NCBI GenBank assembly: GCA_040220135.1
Contig: JAVJTT010000024.1
Coordinates: 372,001-436,000, forward strand
From: CAJXMH01 sp040220135
GTDB lineage: Bacteria; Bacteroidota; Bacteroidia; Flavobacteriales_E; Vicingaceae
Length of the DNA: 64,000 nucleotides
Direction of reading: 5' to 3'
In this document: one piece after another, positions 15,812-24,400 of the stretch
Position numbering within the stretch: the stretch's first letter is position 1
Layout of the letters: every line of letters starts with the position of its first letter
The notes under the pieces: generated by a model
What the model saw: the letters and a program-made list of their open reading frames with translations, nothing else
Database searches by the model: none
Told to the model about the DNA's origin: nothing
Program-made: the position numbers and the translations under genes

Positions 15812-16828
15812 ATGAAAGTTTTCTACACTCTATTTTTAGGTTTTGTTTTGTTTTTTGTTGCTTGTGAAAAGGAGGATAATGAGGACGCAAGAGACGATTT
15901 TCCTCCCATTGACTATGGTAACATTCAAGCAGATGCTTTTCAAGTATTGCTAACTGATGAATACTCTTCGATAACGGACACTTTTGGCTTTGGTTATTTA
16001 GCCGAAAATCCCAACGGCATTGATACTATGAGATGGAATACCTTGCCAAACGTTAATAGATATTACAAGATGGAAGTGCAGTACTATTATCAAGGGGTTG
16101 ATGTTAGTCCTCAGATTAGGGCGCAAGGAACTTCTTACTATAATTGTATAAGGCAGCTTGACTTTAACAAATTAAAAATAATTGACATAGAACAAGATGC
16201 AAACAATGACAATTTAGGGCTGAAAACAGATTGGGAAGTTGCAATAGGAAATGATATTAACCCAAGTGATGAAACTGCAAAGCTTAGTATAAATTACATC
16301 AAAATTGATAAACAGGGTTTTTGTGATCAAGGAGTAAACATTTTTGAGGGACTGATGCCAGCCAAGATCTATGATGCTAGTCTTGGTTTTATCCCAATCG
16401 ATTCAGTGTTATTGGAGCTGAGCCGCAACTCTATGGTTGTTGACTCTTTTGGTTACAGCTCTAGGCCGAACAACAACGATACCCTAGAGTGGAAAGCTAA
16501 TGGGGTAAGCGGAGATACCTATGCCTTAAAAGTAAAATTCTACAGGGCCGGAGTAGAGGTAAGCAATAAGGTGAAAGAGCAAGCTAATTATTACAGCTTG
16601 TGTTTTTCCAATTACAATACAAGCACCTTCAGCTTAGAATCTTCAGATTTGGATGATAATGGCCTTCCTTTAGGTTTAGAAACTACATGGAAATTAAATT
16701 CAACAGCTCCACCAAATAACAGTGGCACTATGAAGCTTCAGTTAAATTATCAGTCATGGCAAAAAGGAAGTGACTGTAGCTTTGGAGACACTCAGTTTGA
16801 AGTGGAGATACCCTATGAAGTAAATTGA
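15812..16828 (+). CDS. Lipoprotein with two copies of the partner-lipoprotein domain
   Basis: A 338-residue lipoprotein starting at MKVFYTLFLG; a TTG 12 bases upstream is in frame but less likely. The lipobox is FVAC. It holds two similar halves (about 35-175 and 185-338), each with a GFGY or GFGY-like DSFGYSS strand, a YYYQGVDVS or FYRAGVEVS segment, a D..N.GLKTDW or DDNGLPLGLETTW segment, and a Cys-containing close (QGFCDQG, GSDCSFGDT). The close GDTQFEVEIPYEVN parallels GDTDVEVDFPYVLN in the lipoprotein just upstream. It is therefore a duplicated relative of that protein. A terminator separates them, so it may be expressed separately. Confidence 0.82.
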   Translation: MKVFYTLFLGFVLFFVACEKEDNEDARDDFPPIDYGNIQADAFQVLLTDEYSSITDTFGFGYLAENPNGIDTMRWNTLPNVNRYYKMEVQYYYQGVDVSPQIRAQGTSYYNCIRQLDFNKLKIIDIEQDANNDNLGLKTDWEVAIGNDINPSDETAKLSINYIKIDKQGFCDQGVNIFEGLMPAKIYDASLGFIPIDSVLLELSRNSMVVDSFGYSSRPNNNDTLEWKANGVSGDTYALKVKFYRAGVEVSNKVKEQANYYSLCFSNYNTSTFSLESSDLDDNGLPLGLETTWKLNSTAPPNNSGTMKLQLNYQSWQKGSDCSFGDTQFEVEIPYEVN

Positions 16829-16842
16829 TAAAACTAATTTAA

Positions 16843-17010
16843 ATGAAAAGTCACAAATCATTTTTTTCAATTTTTATAATGGCCGCTTTTTTATTTAGTC
16901 TAATAGTGGTGAATACTTCTTGTAACAATCAAAGAAGGTCATCTAAAGTAAAGTCTAGCAGTGGTATGGGAAATCAAAAACATAAGAACAAACATGTATG
17001 GGGAAAGTAA
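16843..17010 (+). CDS. Micro-lipoprotein, 55 residues
   Basis: The ATG lies 14 bases after the preceding stop. Residues 1-26 are a signal with lipobox VNTSC (Cys27). The mature part is 29 residues, strongly basic and rich in Ser, Lys and His (RRSSKVKSSSG, KHKNKHVWGK). No known family. Supports for reality are the textbook lipoprotein signal and a neighbour of the same design at 17044-17172. Confidence 0.62.
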   Translation: MKSHKSFFSIFIMAAFLFSLIVVNTSCNNQRRSSKVKSSSGMGNQKHKNKHVWGK

Positions 17011-17043
17011 AACTATTCTCCATTTATTCCGTAAGCTGTGAGT

Positions 17044-17172
17044 ATGAATAATATGAAGAAATTTTATTTTATTGCGTTGATCCTTGCTCTCTTATCAATG
17101 ATGGCATGCGGTAGTTCCAAAAAAGGAACCAAAGTTCGTTCTTCGAACAAAATGTACAAAGGCAAGATTTAA
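17044..17172 (+). CDS. Micro-lipoprotein, 42 residues
   Basis: The signal is MNNMKKFYFIALILALLSMMAC with the Cys at residue 22. The mature part is only 21 residues and basic (GSSKKGTKVRSSNKMYKGKI). It lies 33 bases after the 55-residue micro-lipoprotein and shares its layout of lipobox, Ser/Lys tail and no acidic residues. The role is unknown; a basic lipid-anchored peptide could bind lipopolysaccharide or peptidoglycan, which is speculation. Short Gly-Ser-Ser-Lys lipoproteins of this type occur in Bacteroidota. Confidence 0.6.
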   Translation: MNNMKKFYFIALILALLSMMACGSSKKGTKVRSSNKMYKGKI

Positions 17173-17179
17173 AGCATTC

Positions 17180-19462
17180 TTATTTTACAATCAACTTCTT
17201 AGTTTCTGATACCTCAGAATTATTGCGCAGTTGAAGAAAGTATACGCCACTTTTTACTTTAGTCGGCAAGCTTAAGCTTGTAGTAAATGGCTCCACCATA
17301 ATCTCTCTGCCGTTTAAGTCATAGATTAAAATTTCTTTCCAACCTGTACTATTCTTACTCAGGTTTATTTGTAATGAGCCATTTTGGTCAAGTGGGTTTG
17401 GATAGATAGAAAGCGAATTTTTTTCTGCATTACTTTCTTTTATCGCTGTAAGTTGGTTTAAGCAGAAGTTAAAGATTTTCTGACTGCCGGTGAAGTTGTT
17501 TTCAAATACAATGGTATCGCCATTTTGGTCAGTGAGTAATAAAAACCCATTTCCAAAGCTTCCATTAAAACCATCTCCCCATGAATCCCTTAAAGTTAGA
17601 CTAAAGCAACTGTCGTACAGACAAATGGGATGATTGTAAACTTGTCCTCCCGCAACGTCATTGTAAGCAGGGCTTTTAAAACTTAAAAGGTTTCCACCAT
17701 TATTGGGTTTTATTTCCCAACTTGTTTCCGAGCCATAATCATCGGTCTTTAAACTTAAGTTTAGCTGAATGCTATTCTTGTTAATAAAGCTACTTTTTAC
17801 AAGGGTGTCATTTGTATTAAATTGATCAACTCCAGCTGATAAAGAGTCGATGTAAAGCTTTATGGTGTTTATACCTTGAACGTAAGGCAAAGTAGGGAGT
17901 GAAATACTTACTACTTGGTTTCTCGCCAAGTTACCGCTCCAAAGAATTGGGTTTTGTAATTGACCGTTTAACTCAATTTCAAACTGAGCTGAAGTTATGT
18001 TTTGATTGCCTCTATTTTTAATGGTAAAAAACGCCTTATTACTACTATCGCAAGTATAAGTTGGCAACCCATAGAAGTGAACCAATTCCAAATCTACTTG
18101 ATGTAGAGAAGGGGCGGGGTCATAACCATCCAAAACTAAAGTTCCGGTATTATTGGGGTCTAACCAAGGTTGTAACTGATTGGATGAACCCGGGTATACG
18201 TTCCAAGAGTTTGAAAACTTTCCATAATAATCTTGTAGGCTGTTCCCACAAGCGGCATCCCCTCCATGTAGTTGTCCAACTATTCTTTGGTTTTGGTCAA
18301 AAAGAGGAGAGCCGGAACTTCCTTGCTCTGTTGTTCCAATTTCCCAATTACTTACTTCCCAATGGTCAGTTCCGGGTCCATAGTAGCCACTTTCTTTAAC
18401 AGAGTCTTCGTCAAAGCTCAGTTTTTTAACGTCTCCACCTGGGTGGTGAATAGCAGCAGATTTTTGGGAGGCTACATTTTCAGCCGACCAGCCGGCGTAA
18501 TATACATTGTAAGAAGAAGGAGGAGCATTGGTTAGTTCGAATAGTGTAAAGTCAGAATTGAAATTACTAGCCCTAAGTGTTGCACCACTGAGTGAGTTTG
18601 TTAATACCCCATCTTGGTTTGGACTACAATTTGGGCTTTCGTAATTGAATACAAAAATAGAGTTGGTTTGCAAGCCACAGTGATCAGCGGTAAGTACAAA
18701 AGGTTTCCCATCTTGCACTACATTATTCAATAAAGCACCTGAGCACCATCTCGTATTATTGGCCCGAAGTATTAAAACAACAGATCGTTTAATGTCTTGC
18801 CATCTATCTCCATCTGTGCATAACACATTTTGGTTACAATTGCCTGAGCTACCAAAGGATTTAGCCGCTTTTTCAAAGATGTTTCTATAACCGTATACCA
18901 CTTGATTGATTGCAACTTTGTTCTGCCCTTTATCTTCTGTAGGTACCACAAGTTCCAAATGCATGCGTTCGCCTTTTATCGGGCGAATCGCAAACAGACT
19001 GTCAGCCTTGTTATTGGCTGAAGTAAGCGCCCCGAGAACATCATTGTATGAATCATTGTAGACAAAAAGTTTAGCCTCTTCACTTAGGTAAAAAGAGCTA
19101 AAGTTGAGGTTTAGTGATAGGGCGCCTTTTGCTTCTATGTTTAACTTCCAAATACTAAAACCATTTGCTAAGTCTGTCCAAGCCCCGTCATTTTGTAAAT
19201 TGTAAGCCACATCTATGGCTTTACCAAAACGCCAAGGAATATCTTTTTGTTGGTCTTCAATTAGGTCTTCTTGCTTTAATTGGCTAACATCTGGTTGGTT
19301 GATTTCTTTGGTTGGAACCGGTGTAGTTTGCGAAAAACTGCTTTCACTTTCATAAAAAGATGGAGGAAACTCACCGCTTTGCATTTGAGCATTTAGTGAA
19401 AACTGACTGTAAACGACAGTGAAAACAAGAACGATTAAGTATTTTAGAATTTTGGTCATCAT
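17180..19462 (-). CDS. Secreted trypsin-like serine protease with T9SS sorting domain
   Basis: A 760-residue protein. After the signal peptide (residues 1-25) comes a pro-region, then a lysyl-endopeptidase-like S1 domain with catalytic His in LTADHCG, Asp in SDFTLFEL and Ser in GSSGSPLF. A CARDB-like beta domain (about residues 430-540) and a beta-jelly-roll segment (CFSLTLRDSWGDGFNG) follow. The last 75 residues are a type A T9SS C-terminal domain (LSIYPNPL, GVYFLQL, KKLIVK). It should be secreted and attached to the cell surface through T9SS. Cys residues near the active site suggest disulfides. It lies alone, convergent with the micro-lipoprotein genes. Confidence 0.93.
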   Translation of the reverse strand: MMTKILKYLIVLVFTVVYSQFSLNAQMQSGEFPPSFYESESSFSQTTPVPTKEINQPDVSQLKQEDLIEDQQKDIPWRFGKAIDVAYNLQNDGAWTDLANGFSIWKLNIEAKGALSLNLNFSSFYLSEEAKLFVYNDSYNDVLGALTSANNKADSLFAIRPIKGERMHLELVVPTEDKGQNKVAINQVVYGYRNIFEKAAKSFGSSGNCNQNVLCTDGDRWQDIKRSVVLILRANNTRWCSGALLNNVVQDGKPFVLTADHCGLQTNSIFVFNYESPNCSPNQDGVLTNSLSGATLRASNFNSDFTLFELTNAPPSSYNVYYAGWSAENVASQKSAAIHHPGGDVKKLSFDEDSVKESGYYGPGTDHWEVSNWEIGTTEQGSSGSPLFDQNQRIVGQLHGGDAACGNSLQDYYGKFSNSWNVYPGSSNQLQPWLDPNNTGTLVLDGYDPAPSLHQVDLELVHFYGLPTYTCDSSNKAFFTIKNRGNQNITSAQFEIELNGQLQNPILWSGNLARNQVVSISLPTLPYVQGINTIKLYIDSLSAGVDQFNTNDTLVKSSFINKNSIQLNLSLKTDDYGSETSWEIKPNNGGNLLSFKSPAYNDVAGGQVYNHPICLYDSCFSLTLRDSWGDGFNGSFGNGFLLLTDQNGDTIVFENNFTGSQKIFNFCLNQLTAIKESNAEKNSLSIYPNPLDQNGSLQINLSKNSTGWKEILIYDLNGREIMVEPFTTSLSLPTKVKSGVYFLQLRNNSEVSETKKLIVK

Positions 19463-19483
19463 CAGATAAAAGTAAGACTAGTT

Positions 19484-20335
19484 ATGCAATTAACCGAAAT
19501 ACCTAACATTAAGTTTATTGGAGCAGGTGGTCGGCCTTCTTTATTAGACGTTATTTTACCCCAAAAGGTTGTTAAAATGCCTCTTGTCATTTTTGCTCAT
19601 GGATTTAAAGGGTTTAAAGATTGGGGGCATTTCCCATTGCTATCTAAAAAAATCGCGGAAGCAGGATTTGCTGTGGTCAAATTTAATTTCAGCCATAATG
19701 GCGGCACCCTAGAAGAGCCAATTGACTTTCCTGATTTAAAAGCCTTTTCAGAAAATACTTATTCAAAGGAACAAGCCGATCTTAAGTCTATCATAAATTG
19801 GGCAAAGAAAGAACAAGAACTTCCCATGGGCTACTGGAATAAGAAAGAAGTTTACCTAGTTGGACATAGCAGGGGAGGAAGCATGGCAATTTTACAAGCC
19901 GCTCAGAATTCAGCTATAAAAAAGGTAGTGAGTTGGGCTGCAGTATCAGATCTACAAAAAAGGTTACCTTCAGAAACAGAATTAAAAAAGTGGAAATCTA
20001 AAGGAGTACGCTACATAAAAAATGGACGCACCGAACAAGAAATGCCTATGAAGTATCAATTTGTGGAGGACTTATTGGCGAATCAAGAAGAACTCAATCT
20101 ACAACTAGCGACCAAACAAATCAACATCCCACAACTTATTCTACATGCTACCGATGATGAAGCCGTTCCGGTAGAGATGGCGCAGGAGTTAAAAAAATGG
20201 AATCCTAATGCAGATTTGAAACTAATTAATAAGGGCGGACACACCTTTGGTGGAAAACACCCTTACTTAAAAGAGAAGTTGCCCAAGCCGTCTGAAATTT
20301 TGCTTGAGCATACTGTTAATTTTTTAAAATCCTAA
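19484..20335 (+). CDS. Alpha/beta hydrolase
   Basis: A 283-residue protein. The oxyanion strand FAHGFKGFKDWGHFP is followed by the nucleophile elbow GHSRGG (Ser near residue 129), an Asp in LHATDDEAVP and a terminal His in NKGGHTFGG. The order is that of a serine hydrolase of the dienelactone-hydrolase or esterase type. There is no signal peptide, so it is cytoplasmic. The substrate is unknown. Its stop overlaps the convergent tsaD stop by four bases. Confidence 0.88.
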   Translation: MQLTEIPNIKFIGAGGRPSLLDVILPQKVVKMPLVIFAHGFKGFKDWGHFPLLSKKIAEAGFAVVKFNFSHNGGTLEEPIDFPDLKAFSENTYSKEQADLKSIINWAKKEQELPMGYWNKKEVYLVGHSRGGSMAILQAAQNSAIKKVVSWAAVSDLQKRLPSETELKKWKSKGVRYIKNGRTEQEMPMKYQFVEDLLANQEELNLQLATKQINIPQLILHATDDEAVPVEMAQELKKWNPNADLKLINKGGHTFGGKHPYLKEKLPKPSEILLEHTVNFLKS

Positions 20336-21345
20336 AAATTCAACCTTGCTTTAGAAGCCTTTTCTATAGAAGAGAATTCACCTTCTTGGTATAAAAAATG
20401 ACCGGCAATGGCTATCATGGCAGCATTATCAGTACAGTACTCAAATTTTGGAATGTGAACGTTCCATCTTTTATTGCCTTTCTCAACTAGTCTCTTACGC
20501 AAAGCTGAATTCGCAGAAACACCACCGGCAATCGCTATTTCAGAAATGCCTAGATCTTGGCTCGCCTTTTCTAGCTTAAGAAAAAGGGCATCTAGAATAC
20601 ATTTTTGAATTGATGCACAAAGGTCATTGCGATTTTTCTGGATAAAGTCCTCATCTTTTTTCACCTCTTTCTGCAAGAAGTACAATATGCCGGTTTTCAA
20701 GCCGCTAAAACTAAAGTCATATCCTTTCATTTCCCCTACTTTAAAGAAAAAGCGATTGGGGTCTCCTTCTTTAGCGTATCGGTCAATTAAAGGGCCTCCG
20801 GGATAGGGCAAGCCCATCATTTTAGCTGCTTTGTCAAAAGCTTCTCCTGCGGCATCATCTATGGTGGTTCCCATAACCTCCATTTCTTGTGCAGACTTCA
20901 CTTTTACAATTTGGGTGTGTCCTCCACTAACGGTTAAACATAAAAACGGAAAAGTGGGCGTGCTTTCATTATCGGCAATAAAATGTGCCAAAATGTGGGC
21001 CTTCATGTGATGCACTTCTATGAGTGGCTTTTTCAACCCTAAGGCCATTCCTTTAGCAAAAGAACCTCCCACAAGCAAAGATCCTAATAAACCAGGCCCT
21101 CTTGTGTAGGCGATAGCATCAATCTCGGCTAAGGTTTTGTCGGCTTTTCTCAAAGCCTGATGAACCACCGGTACAATGTTTTGCTGATGAGCTCGAGAGG
21201 CTAATTCTGGCACTACACCTCCGTAGTCGGCATGTACGCTCTGATTTGCAATTAGATTTGAGAGAATTTTACGGTCTTCCAAAACAGCCGCTGAGGTGTC
21301 ATCGCAAGAAGACTCAATGCCAAGTATGCAAATGTTATTCTTCAC
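20332..21345 (-). CDS. tsaD: tRNA threonylcarbamoyladenosine biosynthesis protein TsaD
   Basis: A 337-residue ASKHA-fold protein with the standard start LGIESSCDDTSAA, metal-binding HHMKAHILAHF near residue 110, TVSGGHTQI and CTDNAAMIA. With TsaB and TsaE it transfers threonylcarbamoyl to A37 of ANN-decoding tRNAs. The length is normal. It is divergent from the TamB-like gene with 35-100 bases between them, depending on the true TamB start. Confidence 0.97.
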   Translation of the reverse strand: MKNNICILGIESSCDDTSAAVLEDRKILSNLIANQSVHADYGGVVPELASRAHQQNIVPVVHQALRKADKTLAEIDAIAYTRGPGLLGSLLVGGSFAKGMALGLKKPLIEVHHMKAHILAHFIADNESTPTFPFLCLTVSGGHTQIVKVKSAQEMEVMGTTIDDAAGEAFDKAAKMMGLPYPGGPLIDRYAKEGDPNRFFFKVGEMKGYDFSFSGLKTGILYFLQKEVKKDEDFIQKNRNDLCASIQKCILDALFLKLEKASQDLGISEIAIAGGVSANSALRKRLVEKGNKRWNVHIPKFEYCTDNAAMIAIAGHFLYQEGEFSSIEKASKARLNF

Positions 21346-21449
21346 TGTAATATTTTGCAGAAATTTGAAGGTTTGGTAAAATTAAGACTATCAACAAGAG
21401 CCTTAAAATATTTTCTTACTTCTTAGCCGGAATAATCCTGCTCTTAGTC

Positions 21450-24400
21450 TTGCTATGGGGAATTCTTCAGCTTCATTCTGTGCAAACTTATTTGGCACAA
21501 AAAGCTGCAGCTTACTTAAGCGAAGAAATGAAGGCTAAAATCGAAATTGAGCGATTAGAAGTAGAGTTTTTTAATAGTCTTAGATTACATCAACTTTATG
21601 TGGAAGATCAAGAGCAAGATACTCTCTTAGCCGTTGAGGAGCTGCAATTTAGTCTCTATAAGTTGTCATTTGAAACGAACTATATTGGAGGAGCTACTTC
21701 ATTAAATGGTGTTCACTTTAACTTGTATAGAAAGGCAGAGCAAAAACACTTTAATAGTCAGTTTCTGTTAGATTACTTCGGCTCTTCAGATAGCAGCAGT
21801 AGCGAAAATTGGGGAGTGGATATCAGTTCTGTTAGCTTAACAAATGCAAGTTTTCATTATCACGATTACCACAAAGCGGACACTTTGAAAGGAGTTAATT
21901 ACGATCATGTAGATGTTTATGATTTAAAGCTTTTAGCTCAAGACTTTGAATTGATAGATAAAGAATTGGCAGTGCAAGTAGATAGTTTGTCTTTTAAAGA
22001 AGCCAATGGTTTTGAATTGGAACAGCTATCTACTGCTTTTAATCAAAGTCCTGAATTATTGGATTTCCAAGAGTTGCAGATCATAACTCAAAAAACCAAT
22101 CTGGAAGGCAGTGTTCGTCTCTCTGCTAACTCTTTTTCAGACTACAGCGACTTTACAGAAAAGGTTCATCTTTCAACTGTTTTTAAACAAACTACCCTTT
22201 CTACTTCTGACCTTGCATACTTTGTACCACTGTTTCAGCACATTAAAGAAACAGTTAAGCTGGAGGGTAAAGTCTACGGAACCGTTTCGAACTTAAGCGG
22301 GGAAGAATTGCGGGTACAGCTAAATCCTCAAACTTATTTTCTTGGTGATTTTGATCTTCGTGGTTTGCCTGATGTTGAGGAAACCTTTGTTTACTTAGAC
22401 CTAAAAGAGTTTGCTACTACAGCATCAGGTTTACGTGCTTTGCCATACCCTCCCTTTAATGAAAAAAACCACTTAAAGGTCCCTAAGAATATTGACAAAA
22501 TGGGGATCATTTACTTTAGAGGGAATTTCTCAGGTTATTTCAACGATTTTGTAGCTTATGGTAAGCTCAACTCTCAATTAGGCGGACTGAAAACTGATTT
22601 GGCGGTAAGTGAAAATGATCGTGGTATTTTTAAATACAAAGGAAGCGTACAATCGAAAAAGTTTGAGCTAGGTGATTTTTTAGAGCTTAAAAACTTAGGG
22701 AGTTTAGGTTTAAACTTAAAAGTAGAAGGAGAAGGAATTGAAAAGGAAACGTTAAAAGCCAAAGCGAAAGGGACAGTGACCAATCTAAAATACATTGACT
22801 ACACTTATGAGGACATTAGCCTCGATGGAAGATTGAGAAATGGCAAGTTTACCGGAGATTTAAGCATCAACGACCCCAACTTAGTGCTTGACTTTGAAGG
22901 AACCATTCAACAAGAAGACAACCGCATAGATACGGACTTTCTGCTTGATGTGAAGCACTCAAATTTGGTGAAGTTAAAATTAATAAAGCGACAAGATACA
23001 CTCTCAAATTTGGCTTTCCGAGCTAATTTTGATGTAAATTTTAGTTCTATTGACAATCTAGAAGGCGTGGCAGAAATAGACAGTTTACACTACCTCGATT
23101 CTGATTATCAATTGGCCGATAAAAGTTTGAATTTAACGGCCTTAAATCAAGAAGAGAATAAAAAGCTTCAATTGAGCTCCAGTTTTCTAGATGCTACGCT
23201 AGAAGGTGACTTTTCTATTAATAAATTAGCGGAGTCTATGGTTGATTTTACCAATCATTACTTAGGCATACCTCCGCAGAATAAAGCAGAGCTATCGCAA
23301 GACTTTAAGCTGCATGTTAAGTTTAAGAAAAGCCAAAAATTAGCCAACATTATGGTGCCGGGTTTAAAGTTAGATACAGCCTTAGATTTAGCGCTTCGAT
23401 TAAATACGGTAAACCAAAGTGGTAGCTTGGAATTTAAAGGGGGGTATTTTGGTTATGAAGGACAGTTATTGGAAGAATTCAATTTGCAACTCCAAGCCGG
23501 TGCAGATAGCATTCATCAAGAATTAAGCGCTTCTCAAATCACTTTGGGAAGAGTTAATGAATTAGATACGGCTTATCTACAGTCTAGCCTTTACAAAGGG
23601 CAACTTTTAAGTTTTTTAAAATGGAAGTCAGACACAAAAGTGCTCGATCGCGGAGAACTGAAATTAAAAGGCGAGATAGAATCAGTCGACTCCATGAATC
23701 TGAGTCTCTTTGAAAGCTATGTTAGCATACGCGATTCAGTATGGCATTTTGATAGTAATAATGTTGTACAAATTAGACCTAAACGAGTGGTGGTAGAAAA
23801 CTTCCGACTGCAAAATGAAAATCAAGTCTTGGCTGTTGAAGGGGTGTTATCTGATCGAAAATCAGACTCCATGCATGTTAACCTTGAACAGCTCGATTTA
23901 ACTTACTTAACGCTATTGCTTCCTAAAGATGTAGCCAGAATGAAAGGCATTGCACAAGGAGACCTTATAGTTAGTCAGGCATACACTGAGCCATCTATCG
24001 TCGCCGACGTAAGCATTTCAGCTTTAGAGTTGAATCAAGTCTACATGGGTAACACGACCTTTAAAAGTACTTGGAACTCAAATAAAGAAGCTCTTGAAAT
24101 AGACGGCTACTTTGGAGAAGGGAAAGAAGAGAAATTGGACGTTTCGGGAATGTTCTTCCCAACGAGAGAAGAGGAGAGTCTTGACCTAGAGGTTACCTTC
24201 AACAAATTCCCTTTGCCTATTTTAGAGCCTTACCTCAAAGATTACTTAAGCAATTGGGAAGGGGCGATTGAAGGAAGCGTCAGTGTTAAAGGAAATCCCA
24301 CAAAGCCACTAGCAAGGGGTGATCTTTACCTCAAACAAGCCGGCTTAACCGTCAATTATTTAAACACGCATTACCGCATTAACGATAAAATTAAGCTGCG

